Source: Nageia nagi
Taxonomy: Eukaryota > Pinophyta
Length of the DNA stretch: 64,000 bases
Direction: 5' to 3'
Assembly: GCA_050084985.1 (NCBI GenBank)
Contig: JBITNC010000001.1
Location: 179,676,001 to 179,740,000 of the forward strand
Of this stretch, positions 12,479 through 25,150 are shown piece by piece. The notes beneath the pieces are model-generated. The model made no database searches and had not been told where the DNA came from. It saw only the letters and a program-made list of their open reading frames with translations. The number at the start of each line of letters is the position of its first letter. Positions within the stretch are counted from its first letter, which is position 1. The position numbers and the translations under genes are program-made.

Positions 12479-13823
12479 GTAATGTATATGCCCTTGGACA
12501 ATTTTAACCAAAATATATCATGAACAAGCTAACACTATAACCTGATCGTCAGAGTAGGTCAGTTCCTTATCTATTAGGCATAGATTAAAAGAACAAGTAA
12601 TAGGAAAGAAACAAAAGAGGGTAGAGTGTGAAAAATAAAGCAATAAGGATAGGAAGCAAGAAATAAATGCAAGGGCAAATCACTAGTTCAACATAGGCTT
12701 TCATAGAATGTGAAATCTTGGCAAGAATCTAGTGTAGTAGCCACAGTGCAAGTTCTCACTCTCTAAATTATTCTTCAACTTCTACCATATAAGTAGACAT
12801 AGTTATACCAATATTTCATTGCTATCATTTAGGAAATATCCATTACTTGCCACAATATAACCAGATTAAGAATGTTAACAATAAGTGCTAGACAAAAAAG
12901 GTCAAGATGGCATTGTATTACTGACAGAATAAAAGGTCTTTGAAAATAAATGCAAAGGGCAATACTAGGGATTCTAACCCTTTTTGCTTTATCTTCAACT
13001 ATACTTATACTAAGCTAGAGTAGTTATAGAATGATTGAAACAAAATAGTTACAAAATGGCCCAAATATTTTGACCTTCTTTTAATAAACAGCTAAGTACC
13101 TCTACCACATGGCATTTTGTTTGTAAAAATTGAAAGACCTAGAATTGTAACTGCCTCTAAGTTATGATGAGCATGTTTCTTGGGTGTTATTTGAACCTAC
13201 ATTACATTACCAAAAGATTATCTAACTAATTATAATGATTTCAAAGTCTATTCAACTTCTAGTGATTATTTTGGAACCTTCTTAATTTTTAGCTCACATT
13301 CTGGAGTCTTTTGGTGAAATTTTGCTTGGGTAGATATTTCTTTTGTTACATCTAATATCATCAATCTCTACACTCTGATCTTGAAGGCTTTTATTTTTTG
13401 CTAATGTCACTTTCTTTTTATGCCTTTATAAAGTAAACCAAGTAACTTTGGGGGATTTTAGTTTTTCTTATGATGTCATCCTCCTCTGGATCCATTCTTT
13501 TGGCCAAAGTGGGATTCACTTTACTTTGCTGATGTCATCTCCCTTTCATGACCCAAAACACATAACTGAACTATCATGAAAACTTTTAGCATTACCCACT
13601 AACATCACTACTTTTAGAGTCCAATTTTAGACAAAAATAATACCCACCTATACTCCACTAACATCACATCTAGAGATTGATATACTTAGTGCATTTTCAT
13701 ATCAAAGCTATTTGAAATTTATAGAATAGTTAGGAGGAGTTTGCTAAAACACATTTCTTTATAAAAATAAGAATAATACGTGCTAGGAAGCCACTAGAGT
13801 GTTGGGCTATGTATGCATGTACA
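12479..13823 (-). repeat. 5' LTR of gypsy element 1
   Basis: This is the promoter-side LTR of the minus-strand element. It aligns with 1223-2557, with scattered substitutions and small indels. The inner edge is uncertain by about 30 bases, because the putative primer-binding site starts 28 bases beyond the last clearly shared base. Confidence 0.8.
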
Positions 13824-15400
13824 TATATATTATCCAATATTATGATTGATGAAAGTATATTGATAAAGAAGTATATTATAGGAATCAATACATATTTAAT
13901 AGTACAAGATACCAATGGAAGAATGCCATTGATAAAATATAATTACTCAGACCTACTAGATGAATAGCATAGCCTAGTAATAGAGATCCTAACATCCTTT
14001 GGAGAATCTAAGATAAAAAAAAAAAGGTGATACAATTTTATAGGAGAAAATTTATTGATGGGTAGCACCTTGGATATAGAAATAAGAAGGTTAACGATTG
14101 TAGTTGTTATTGTCAAACGTAAAGCCCAAATTTATAACTTCAAACATAGATCATGTATATCTTATTTTTTATAATATAACATTCAAATAACATCTTTACC
14201 ATATCTAAAGGTGATAGATAAAATTATAAACACTTGGATTAGGTGTAAGATAAGTATTAGGTGTAAACAACCTACAAGCATAGTTTTTCATAATGTAGTG
14301 TCCACCATAAAAGAGTATAATAGTTATAAATTTAGCATAGATGCAATTGTGGAATGCAAAGCTAAACTTTATTGCTTATAGAAAATATACACTTTTATGA
14401 CAAGATGCACAACACAAATGTTATCATGTCCATGGAAAGTTTAGAGGTGTACAATGTATATCAAATTTATTAACTAACTATGTGTAACCTTACAATGAAC
14501 AGGCAATGAAATGCATCTATTACGAATGCAAACAACTTGCTTGAATCATGATGATGTTGGATGTTACAAGTTAACCATGGATTTATATGCACTTGAAAGA
14601 GTCAATATAGCATTGAAAAAATGTCAACATATTTATAATAGTTATACTATTCAAAAACTTCAAGACCATCCATCTAGACTCATTTTGATAATACACATGC
14701 AATAGGTGGATATGTAGGTAAATATCATATGTAAAGCCAAAATTTGTGTTCAAGTTACAAGCCCTAAAACATCCTAGACATAGGCTACAAAACTCAATTT
14801 TAATAAAGTACCAATAGCATAAACTAACTAACAATTTCTCAAGAAAGTAATATTTGCCATCAAGGTGATGAAAATGGTCAATAATACCTCACACAAATTT
14901 GAAGAGAAACTAGTTTCAAAGAGGAATTACCAAATGTTCCCATAACAGTTAGAACTTGTGGAAGATCAAACATTAATGGATCTGACATCTTGTGGCTAAG
15001 TAACTTCCTAAATGGCTGCAAATTCAAGATTAACTATATGAAAATACTTGCCTAAGGATTGGTACTATTTTCTATTGAATAAACATTATGATTTATAGAC
15101 AATAATTGCCTAATTGTATTGTATATTTGAGTGGACTACCCTTCTTTGGGAAAGAGTATAATAATTTAGAATTTACCAATCAAAGAGTATAGTACACTTG
15201 TAACTAAGTTCTCACAAATAGAATAGGAATCCAATTATTATAAATCATGTCAATTACATTCTCAAACCAAATTTGTAAGAATATAATTAAAATAAAAATA
15301 AAAAATTAATCAAAGTTTGTGCATAATAAAGGATTTATAATGAAGCAAATAAAAAATTTAGCAAGTAAATGTTGAAATAGAAGTAATTTAGAATTATGAA
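13824..15400. other. Non-coding stretch, nothing recognised
   Basis: No conserved coding block or clear repeat was seen. The two overlapping frames near 14511-14834 oppose each other and neither resembles a known protein. Poly-A near 14025 is simple sequence. Confidence 0.5.
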
Positions 15401-16335
15401 AGAACACTTCTTCTACAAGAACTTTTTCCTTGACCTTCATTTCCTATGGAAAAGTTTATATATATCTCATCCCAAGGTACCCCTTTAAATAATATACACT
15501 TATACAAAAATTCCAAATAAAATACTCTTCAAGGGTCTTCTTGATTAGTTAACACTCAAGCTAAAAATCTTATCATTTGTTTATTAACAAAGAATGTCAT
15601 GGGTGTCCCTTTGGTTCATTTTTCTTGTCTCAATTTTGTCTTTTGGGCTAGAGTTCAAATAGCTAGCAATAATACTATTGCCACTTCAAAAGTTACCAAT
15701 AATTATTTGGAAGCATACTTTGAAAGGTTTTATCATTAACCTTTTTATTTTTATTCCACCTTGGGATAAGATAAATGAAAATAATATTTTGGTGTATAGA
15801 ATATAACCACAACAAGATATTTATAAAAAAATATTATAGACTTAGAAGAATGATATGGTATTATTTTAAGGTATTTAGACTTTAATTTTCAACTAAACAA
15901 TTTAAATACAAGGTATCTAGATTTTTATTATGATAAAACATGATATTTATAAATCATAATAATGAATGACACATCAAGAAAATATTTGTGTATTCATTTT
16001 ACCTTGAAAGCATCATTTTTCCTATAATTAAAAATGTTAGTCCATCATAGGGGTCATTCATACATGTAAATATGTAAAATACAATGCAACTACATAATTT
16101 AAGTTTTCCTCTATGGGCTACCAGTGACTTATTGACCAATCATCTTCTCTTTCCTACCTTTCTTTCCTAGTGACAAACTCATCCTTAGTTCACATATCAC
16201 ATGCAAATGTAGAAATACTCAAAGTGAGCATTAAATCCCATAACATCATTCAAAATATATAAATAATCCAAATTCATTCATAAATAAGACTACATATATT
16301 ACCATGTCAAGCATAAATAGGATGGGGTTGTTACA
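15400..16335 (-). repeat. LTR-like segment, TGTAACAACCCC start (minus)
   Basis: On the minus strand the segment begins TGTAACAACCCCATCC at 16335. It shares ordered short blocks with the direct repeats at 47631 and 52407: a GAGTTWGT..GGAAA..GATTGGT run, TAGTTGCATT.TATTTT, and a GACCCCTATGATGG-like block. The order fits one LTR family in opposite orientation. The inner end was not located, so 15400 is approximate, and no partner LTR was found. Confidence 0.4.
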
Positions 16336-16616
16336 TTGGGCTTGCAATTTATCACCATAAACCATTCTTCCTAATCTCCTTTATTTCCTCCCTCATATGT
16401 GCCATGATGAGTCATATGAGGGTTGTCAAGATGGGATTTAAATTTACTATACATAAGTGGGTAATCCTTTATCTTATAGTTTGTAGATTGATACTAGTAA
16501 GAAGTATCAAATAAATTGATATCAAAATATTATTGGGTCATTGTTATATCTCTGATATGAACCTCAATATGGTATCTAATATCCTTACAGAGATCAACTT
16601 TGACACAAACTCTTCT
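16336..16616 (-). pseudogene. DUF4283/CCHC reading frame, C-terminal part
   Basis: The minus-strand frame starts RRVCVKVDLCKDIRYHIEV, which matches the segment after the DUF4283 domain in plant LINE-type ORF1 and related gag-like proteins. It continues through a worn CCHC knuckle in which Cys has become Tyr or Ser (SYXYQSTNYKIKDYPL, X a stop). It stops being recognisable at 16335, where the LTR-like segment begins. Its N-terminal part is at 25151-25700, 8.5 kb away, separated by gypsy element 2. Confidence 0.65.
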
Positions 16617-16621
16617 ATTAG

Positions 16622-17281
16622 GGTTAACACCTAAAAAATAATTTTAATTAATTAAAATACAATTTTAGATATTCAAAATAATTTATTTAATTTATTAAAT
16701 AAATGCTCTTTTTCATGTCCACTATCATCTACCTTTATGTTTCATGGTAATAGGTTGCTTTAGTATCACAATAATTCTAATATGACATGAGATGATAATT
16801 CTAATCCTTGATAGGTGGTAATATACTAGTGTCATTCTTGATCAGTGTTTCTTAACACCACCTATCATCTTTGGATTTTGTTATACTCTGAGATCTACAT
16901 TCCTATAATCTTTGATCCATTTGCAAGTGAGATTTCATGCATCGAAGGTGGAAGGATGACATCGAGTGAAAGGAGTAGGTATTTTGGAATGGTAATTGGG
17001 TGACATCATTGGGTTCCTAGTGCCAACATTGGGTTGAGGTTAGATTTGTGGCTTTATCTTTCAAAGAAGCTTTTTTTTCATCCTCTTTCAATTAGATTTT
17101 TCCTTTGTTCATCATCATAGGTAAAGTACAGGTTTGTATCTTCCATAAATCTAGTTTGATAGGTCAAGGTCAATTAGGTTATTATCATCTTTCATGTCAT
17201 CCATTTCTTATTATTTCATAGTAAATTGGTTAAATTAAAATTCTATAAATAACCTTGATTATTATTATTTTAATTATAATA
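16622..17281 (+). repeat. 5' LTR of gypsy element 2 (660 bp)
   Basis: It aligns with 24426-25150 from GTTAACACC to ATTATAATA. Shared blocks include TTATTAAATAAATGCTCTTT, TCCTTGATAGGTGG, TTAACACCACCTATCATCT and GTTGGGTTGAGGTTAGATT. The other copy is about 65 bases longer, mostly through a stretch around 24550-24640. ATTGGTGAACTTGAC follows directly at 17282 and is where a primer-binding site belongs, but I cannot assign it to a tRNA. Confidence 0.8.
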
Positions 17282-17388
17282 ATTGGTGAACTTGACTTTT
17301 TTTCGATACATCATGTTATCCTTCACTAGTTACATCAAAACCCTAAGGTTTTAGATAGGATTAATCTTTTGTTTCAAGTGTTACAAAA

Positions 17389-19470
17389 ATGGATACACCT
17401 ATTACTATAGGTCATAACAACCCTAAATGTCTTGTTGTCCAACCTAAGAAGACTATGACATGCAAGACTTATACCAATGCACCAAGTAAATAAAGAGAAA
17501 GAGTACAGAGACTATACCTAAATGATGAATATGATATTTGTCCAAAAGATTATAGCCACTTAGCTTAGTAAGAAGCAAAAAATAATCAAGATGAACTTGA
17601 TGCTCAGCTCTCATTAAATGCATTAGAGGTATTCAATAAAATTTTATCTATTCCACAAGGTCAAAAATTGTTAGCTATGAAAGAATGTCTTCCTTTCCTC
17701 ATTCATACTTCCTAAAAATTTGATACTAAAGTCAAACACCTCCTAGGTTGTACCCTAGATATTGATCCTAAGTATATCAAACAAAAGTAGTTTATCCAAC
17801 AAACCAAATAGGATATGACCTTAAATATTTATCGATAAGCTTATAAGTATTATGAACCTTTGCAAGTTCCTCTATTATATTTTTTCATCCCTAATGTTGT
17901 TCTCAAACCTTAGATTCCAAACCAAACCCTTGGTACCTCACATAACCCTAGATACATCATTGAATCTAGTATCATCTTTCCACTACTAGAGCAAAATCAT
18001 GACCACTCTTTCCCCAATATTAGGGTTTTTATCCCATAGGTACTTTTCAACTGCAATGAAGAATTGGAAGATAAAATTGATGAAGAAGACCTAATCAATA
18101 TCTTGGAAGATGATGAATCTTAAAGGCAACACATCCTTGAATCTTGGATGGATGAACCTGATTCAGCAATAGCATTTGGTATGAAATGAATAACTAAAGT
18201 TTTTAAAGCTTAATAGGGAATATAAATTTACTCCACTAGAAATCCAAATGGAATTGGTCAATAATTTGGTAAGAACTTTAGAATAAGAAAAAGTTTATTA
18301 TTTTGACCTATTCATACCATTATAATAAGCACCTCCAGATAATACACTCCAGTAACTACTTCAAGTAAAGAAATAAAAATATTCCATAATTACTTGTATC
18401 AACAAGTTTGCACCAATAGTTTCAAGAGGTAGTGAGAACTCCTTTTGCTATCACATCTACTAGAGAAGGTATGACAAATAGGTAACATTTACTATGTTTG
18501 ATGCTCATTATAATCCTAGAATACATTTACAAAGGTGTCACTTAGAGGTTGTTTCATTTGAAAATGATGATGACTTATTAGTTAAATTATTTCCTCTTAG
18601 TTCAAAGTTGAAATCATTCTTGTAGTTTACTAATCTACCTAATGAAAGTATTACATATTTTGATGATATTGTTAAAGTTTGTTTGGATCAATATAATTTA
18701 TTCATAATGCAAGAACCATTTCCCTTATATATGTATACCCTAAAAGAGATGCAAGGTCAACTTGTTAGTGATTTCATAGTCAAATGGTCCAAAATGGCTA
18801 ACCAAGTCCATATCCCTACCAAACTAATTAATGAAATTATTAGTAAAGAATCTTATCATAAAGATTCCAACAAACCCTTAGCCCTTTAGTTCAAAACTAT
18901 GTTTTTCCTAACAACCTAGAAAGATCCATCACCATGATCATAAATTCAAAATGATAGTTCATGTTAACCATGATGATATAGAAGTTTGGCAACCTTGGAA
19001 GTCATGTAGGACATATACCTAGTTTCATGAGAAAATTAGTGAGGTAATGGATGCCTTAGTAACCATGAACTTGGTTCATTATATACTAACAAATGATTCC
19101 CCCACATTAAACTTCAAGGCTATCAATTATGCCTCTTTTGTAATTTTCATGCCATAAAAGAGTATTTTCATATCTGAAATATAATCCAAGACTTACATGA
19201 TAAAGGCAAATTTAAATTTTATAATGAAGTTTTAGATGAGATTTTGCAGTAACACAAGTTTAATATAGTACAAAATGGGTTGATACATCCTTAAAATCAA
19301 AGATTGAATATATTCAACAATCCATTTCTATAATTCAAGAAGGTAAAACTTGATAATGATGGCAAGAAGTTGTAGACCAATATTGTAAGTATCCCTTAAC
19401 TACAACCATAACATCAAGCTCAACAACCATTGGTTCCACATATGATCCTTGATGTTGATGGTGTTTATGT
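17389..19470 (+). pseudogene. Decayed gag of gypsy element 2
   Basis: The likely start is the ATG at 17389 (MDTPITIGHNNPKCLVVQPK), about 105 bases after the LTR. Many single stops follow, but one product can be traced. An N-terminal part ends in an acidic run (about 18054-18120, EELEDKIDEEDLINILEDD). The retrotransposon-gag domain lies at about 18490-18890, with LVKLFPLSSKLKSFL, then NLPNESITYFDDIVKVCLDQ and GQLVSDFIVKWSKMANQV. The tail (about 19260-19470) has HPXNQRLNIFNNPF (X a stop), resembling the gag C-terminus of Tat/Ogre-type elements. No protease follows. Confidence 0.75.
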
Positions 19471-19479
19471 TATTTCATA

Positions 19480-20235
19480 AATTGTTTCATTGTATTTTTC
19501 ACTTTTGTGCTTCTTTTTCATTATTTGATGAAAATATAAAATGCTTTGTTTTAAATTATGTCTTTATTTTTTGTCACATAAGCAAAGAAACTAGAAATTA
19601 GCACTATATTTCTATTCCTAGTCTTGTAAAAGATAAAATTTATCATAAAATTTTAGGTGTATGTATTGTATTGCAAAAATGTATATATTTTTTATCTTAT
19701 TTTTATGTTTTTTTGGTAAATAATTGCAAATTTGATGAATTGGACCTTAGTCTATAAGCATTGTTTAAGTTTTCATTCATCAAATTTTAGGCCTCTTTTT
19801 TTGTAAATTAGATCATTTCCTAAACACATTTTTTATTTTTTCCCTTATTTTTCCTCATTATCCAAGTGTTGTCACACTGTTATGCTTAAAAATGTTATGT
19901 CTATTTTTAATTTTTTGAGCTTCTATATGTTCGTGCTTGCTAAAATCATTATGTTTACAAATTATTTGTCATAAAATTATTTTTTATGATGATTATCTTT
20001 GCTACTTAAACTAATATATTGTGTAAATTCCAATCTTCACATATTCAAATTGCTTAAAATTTGAGTGTTATCATATCATTTCTATCAAAATTCAATCATA
20101 GTTATTAACAAATAAAATATGTCATCCATGTAAACATATAAAAATATAATCTAAAAAGTCATATTTTCATATATAATAAATATATGTACAAAAGAGGTAC
20201 ATAAAACATAAATCACTCATACAACAAACTAAATC
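19480..20235. other. AT-rich spacer between gag and the antisense frame
   Basis: T-rich sequence with no coding signal on either strand. In an autonomous relative pol would be expected here; none of its motifs was seen. Confidence 0.6.
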
Positions 20236-20239
20236 TCCC

Positions 20240-21940
20240 CATGGGAATTCTAACAATGGATTGATCTTGCATCCTACTCCTAGACCTATACCTAGAGCAA
20301 CTAGTAGATATCACTGCTAATGTCTTCCCAAATTGAAGAAGTTGACTATCCTTTGCTATGATCAGATCTTGGAGCCCCTTTAGCTCCTAGTGATGCATCA
20401 AATGAGGGAGATCCTATAGAGTCTCTATCTATCCCAAGAGAATCCCTATCTAGTCATCTCGATCCTTTAGCTACACTTGTAGGCTCACCACCTACACTTG
20501 TAGCACTACCACCTATGTCTATATCCTTGTGTCAAAAAGAGTATTATCAATTTTAATTTTTCATAAATAAGATAATAACCAAATTCCTAGAGTCTAGGTA
20601 TACCTAAGGTATCTATTGGGGTACCTGTAGCTCTTGATGAGGATGGTGCAAATGGGTCTACAAATCAAGTAGGTGGTGGAAGATAGCCCACATCCATGGG
20701 CTCCTCTCATGTTATATTCGTATCCTCCTCCTCCTCCTCCTCTACCTCCTCCTCTCCCTCTATCCCATCCCCCTCTTCATCATCGAGGCCCAATGGGTTG
20801 GGTCTCATCAAGTCCCACCATCATCAATACTTTAGAGTATACTAATGAAATGGGGTGGTTACCTTAGGGGCATGATCCTTTAGAGAAATCCACTCTTGGC
20901 ATAGCCATAATTCTTGATGTAATCTCTTGATACTAATAGTACTAACCCATAGTAAGGCACACCCATACCACATGTACGTTATGCATCATGCTAAACTATC
21001 TCAGCACCTAGTTTGTTTGATAGAACTTAATCATTTATTTGTAATCCTAGATGTGATATGAATTCATACTCCATTGTAGCCCCTCATTAGACTCCTCCCA
21101 TATTTGAAAATCAAATTATGGTTCCTAAATAAGGTTATCCTTATCTAGTAAATATAGTGTGCTCCAACACAACTCCTCGTATCATCCCTACCCATTGTAT
21201 GGTCTACCATCGAAACCAGTGGGCATATCTACTCATGTCACCATAGGAAGATATGTACAAGCTACATTGATATGTTCATATTCCCAAGCATATAGAATGA
21301 ATGAATGGACCATAATTATACCTCCCTTATTCACAAAAATAAAGTTATGAAGATCCCTATATAGCATGGCTAATATGGAGGGAGCTCATGCATACCTCTC
21401 CCCAAGAAGGCATATCCCTCGTACTATGTGACTGAACCCTATGTGGAAGCACTTATGGTTTTTATCAGTACACAACATCCCATAGATAAGAACATCAACA
21501 TACAATCTAAAGTACCAATTAAATTATATGTCCTTTGGGGGCATGTAAACCATGTCATGAAAGGGCACACCCTTCTTCTATTATTGATAGTCTCTATTCC
21601 CTATCAACCAATAGCATTGTTCCTCCATATCCATCATATTTATATTAGCCCTCTGAATTAGTGTACCCTTAATAAGTACCTATAATATGTGATAAATGTC
21701 ATTCAAGGTGATGATCATCTCACCCATCATTAAATGCAATATGTTGGTCTCATTGTACCAATGCTCCATGAAGGTAGTTAGAAAATATTTATCACATGGA
21801 ATGCACATAATGCCCCTTATATGACTAATTCTAGATGCCTATAGCCATACTCTCTCCTTTGAATTCAAAATAAAGTCTATAGCCACATCCATAGGCGGAC
21901 TCCATGGCTTGCATATCATCAAGTAGGCTCAATCCTACAT
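20240..21940 (-). pseudogene. Antisense plant mobile domain (PMD, aminotransferase-like) frame
   Basis: PMD proteins (PF10536; for example the MAIN/MAIL group) occur in plants both as cellular genes and inside transposable elements. The minus-strand frame begins near 21935 with SRISHIRGIMCIPCDKYFL and TFMEHWYNETN, then HLMMGEMIITLNDIYHIL, the hallmark GEMTxTLxDV-type block. Next are FRLYVDVLIYGMLC, GICLLGERYAWAPSILAMLY (one Trp codon now a stop), and FILYAWEYEHINV, the LQLWAWER-like block. The C-terminal part keeps FSMMHNVRMWYG and then an acidic run at 20715-20790 encoded by a (GAG)n-like tract. Several in-frame stops make it a pseudogene. It runs opposite to gag, inside the LTR element. Identity as PMD is firm from block order; its role is unknown. 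Confidence 0.8.
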
Positions 21941-21944
21941 CTAG

Positions 21945-23365
21945 GTCAAACATGAAATGTATTAGAAAGATAAACTATCAAATTTTAAAACTTAAAATAT
22001 GTTACTTTCCATATATTTAACAAATTTAATGATGTTGTTATCAAAAATATTAAGTAAAAACATGATTTTTAAGCTCGTACTAAAGTCATTTTGCTTACTT
22101 TCTAAAAATTTTATCCTAGCAAAAATGTTAGGATTCCAATGATGTCGCCCTATTTTAGGTACCAATTTTTCAAAATAAATTAGATCCATGAATTTTATCA
22201 TAGATTGTATGGTAAAATTATGTTCTATTTTACCCCATGCATGTAAAAACATATCCCTACATTTTTACCCCCTATGTTCCAAAAATTTTGCAAATTTAGC
22301 AAAAATTTTACCAAATTGAAAAAGTGAACTGTCAAAAACCTTCTAAGAAATGCATAAGATAAGAATATGAGATCAAATTTGGTACTTAATGCCCCTTAAA
22401 TGAAAAATGAACAAGTAGAGACTAGTGATCATATTGTAAAGTAATTCGATGAGCCATATCAATAATGAATGTACACAACAAGTCAAAAGCACCCTAAAAA
22501 CTCTTCATAAGATGAATAGGACATCAAAAACCTTTAGGACCAGAGCCCAAATTGGTAAATTATGAATATATAAATGAAATCTAAATCTAAATATTTATAA
22601 ACTAATTGGAAACCCCTTTTTCAAATTGATAGCTTCTCCTTGTTGATGAACCAAAACTAAACTCCTTTTTATCATTAAATGTTCAAACATCCATCTCTAG
22701 TCTTTCACTTAATACCCTATTTTTCCTTTAATGACATGTTGCCTCTCTATTCTAGTGCTATCACTAGGTTCTTGAGCTCTTTCCTTATCAAATTTTATGG
22801 TGTAAATTTTCTCCTTATCTATATGCAATAAAAAATGTTAATCATTATCTACAATAACATGTAAACTATCAAAAAACCCTTCTTAGGGCAAATTGGTAAA
22901 AACTAAAATGAAATTATCATCAAATTTTGCTTTACATTTGTTCTTGTAAATTTTTATTCTTTTTCACTTCATTTATATAGCATAGAGCTAAGGAATTTAT
23001 CCTTTTTCAAAATTTATTTCCTTATTCTGACATCAATGTTGCATTCCTAGCATTATTGCTCGGCTAAACTAGTTAATAAAAGTGGAATTTCATTTTTGTA
23101 CTTCATACGCATGTTTAAATGAGGAAAAATATCTATTATTTTTATTTTTAATGATGAATTATCAAAATCATATTTATGTTACATAGCTTATCATGCTTCA
23201 AAAAAAATATATGTGTTTCAAAAATGCTCTTTTTAGTCTTCATATCATGAATACATGTTCATATTATGCATATTGGTATACATTTCTATGACATGTTTCA
23301 GATGATGCTACGTAAAACATTTCTTATTAAATAGTGGTTACATGTATTGATAAAATTTATTATTA
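21945..23365. other. Non-coding stretch upstream of the PMD frame
   Basis: AT-rich sequence with no recognised coding block. The small minus-strand frame near 21992-22252 has no family resemblance I can see; it could be a promoter or leader region for the antisense frame. Confidence 0.5.
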
Positions 23366-23389
23366 GTGAATATTATGTTAAATTTGCAT

Positions 23390-23770
23390 ATTTTCTTACC
23401 ATACATATTGATTTTCATATATATAGCTTGTCATAGCCTTCTCAAATCTTGGTTATCTTGCTTTGCTAAAAGATGTTTGCATAACATTGGATTATCAAAT
23501 ATTGTTTATCATTCCTTGCATAAATTGACACTTATCATAAATAATGTTTATCACATCATGCTTATTAGTATGTGGTAATTGAATGCTTGTCATATATTGC
23601 TTATCATATTATGCTTATCATGCATTATTTATCATGCTTTCCATACGATGTTTATCATGCCTTGTTTCTCATATCACATCAAATGGCTCTTATTTGTTAA
23701 ATAATACATATCATAATTACTTGACATATCTTATCATGTTCAAAATATTTTCATATCATATCATTGTTTA
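23390..23770 (+). repeat. Degenerate TTATCAT-rich repeat tract
   Basis: The motif TTATCAT or a one-base variant recurs every 10-25 bases, often as TTATCATGC or CTTATCATA. The pattern looks like an old expanded short repeat. It creates two chance open frames at 23366-23789. Confidence 0.5.
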
Positions 23771-23771
23771 T

Positions 23772-24066
23772 CATTGGCCTCCTTTGTAAGGAAGGGGCAA
23801 CCTTATCAACAAAATCCATAGAAGCATGGTGACTTGGGAAACCAAGTTGGTTGCTCATATCATTGGCCTTCTTTGTAAGGAATGGACACTCTTATAAGTA
23901 AATCCATGGAAACATAGTGGCTTTGAAAACCAAGTTGGTCATTATTATCATTTATGCCTTTTTAAGGAAAGTTTAACCTTATCAATTTGTACCTTTGTAA
24001 GGAAGGGCAATTCATATCAAAATCCATGGCAACATGGTGGCTTGTGAAACCAAGTTGATCAATATA
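23772..24066 (+). repeat. Tandem repeat, about 89-bp unit, near the 3' LTR
   Basis: Units begin at 23772 and 23861, with a third from 23949 that contains an internal partial duplication. Shared blocks are CATTGGCCTYCTTTGTAAGGAA, AAATCCATRGAARCATRGTG and AACCAAGTTGGT. The array lies about 360 bases before the 3' LTR, in the region of Tat-type elements known to carry tandem repeats. Confidence 0.8.
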
Positions 24067-24425
24067 AGTTTATTATCATCTTGGTGGGTAAGTCACCAAG
24101 GACAAGTTTGCTTTTCTTATCATACTTTGCATATCATGATGTGTAATGTTTATATTTGAGATATATTGCTGAAAACATTTCTTGTCTAAACTCATTTTAG
24201 GTACCTTTTTCTTTATCTTGGATTGCTCCTATGATGATAGGTCAATCATGTAATAACCAAGTCAAATAAGGGGCATAATATAGGTGAAAACCTAGGGAAT
24301 CCAAAGGTACCACCATGAGATAATGTTTCAAGGAGTACTTTCTTACTTTTCTTATTATACTTTGAATTTATTCTTTGATTATATTTTATCCCAAAAGAAT
24401 CAAAACATATTCAAAGTGAGACATC

Positions 24426-25150
24426 TATTAACACATAAAAAGGAATTTTAATTTAATTAAAATACTCTTTTAGGTATTTGAAATAATTTATCCAATTTAT
24501 TAAATAAATGCTCTTTTCCATGTGCACTCTCATCTAGCTTTATGTTTTGTAGAAAGAAGTTAGCTTAGCATCATAATAAGCCTAAGGATTAGCCTTATTA
24601 CAAAACCTATTACCTAGGAAGGTATAGAGGTTTTTCATGATTAAAGATATGACATGATATGATAAAATCTTGAATCCTTGATAGGTGGCAATATACTTAT
24701 GTCATTCTTAATCGATGTTTCCTAACACCACCTATCATCTCTAGATTTTATTTTAGTTTGAGGTCTATATTTTTACAATCTTCATCCATTTGTGATGAGA
24801 TTCCATACATTGAAAGTGGCATTATGAAATCAAGTGAAAGAGTGAGGTACTCTAAAATAGTAATCAGGTGACATCGTTGGGTTCCCAGCATCGATGTTGG
24901 GTTGAGGTTAGATTCTTGGTTCCATATTTTAGAGAAGCTCATCATTCATTCTCTTTCGATTAGATTTTGCATTTTTTTTTCATCACAGGTAAAGTATAGG
25001 TTTATATCTTTTGTAAATCCAATTTTGATAAGTCAAGGTCAATTAGGTCATCATCATCTTTCGTCTCACTAATTTCTTGTTATTTCATAGTAAATTGGTT
25101 AAATTAATATTTTGTAAATAACCTTGATTATTATTATTTTCATTATAACA
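24426..25150 (+). repeat. 3' LTR of gypsy element 2 (725 bp)
   Basis: This is the second copy of the LTR. It starts at TATTAACAC and ends TTATAACA, followed by the target copy ATTAG. The sequence just before it (AAAGTGAGAC) is purine-rich and may be the polypurine tract. Confidence 0.8.

Larger units (their letters stand above)
1223..13823 (-). mobile_element. Ty3/gypsy LTR retrotransposon with an extra 3' reading frame
   Basis: Two direct repeats of about 1.34 kb enclose minus-strand coding remnants. Read 5' to 3' they are gag, protease, an RNase H-like domain, RT, RNase H, integrase and a long unassigned frame. RT before integrase defines Ty3/gypsy; the RT wording (SLLDDFSRYNQ, decayed from a DGFSGYNQ-type block) recalls the Tat/Athila side of the superfamily. 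Each LTR begins TGTA and ends CA when read on the minus strand. The flanks CATAT (1218-1222) and TATAT (13824-13828) could be a target duplication with one mismatch. Many stops, frameshifts and an RT deletion show that it is dead. Clade placement is an inference. Confidence 0.85.

Noticed and set aside
20673-20867. Pro-rich plus-strand frame
   Set aside because: It is the opposite strand of the acidic tail of the antisense PMD frame.
23366-23789. Two membrane-like small frames
   Set aside because: They arise from the TTATCAT repeat, which encodes Leu/Ile/Tyr/His runs in any frame.
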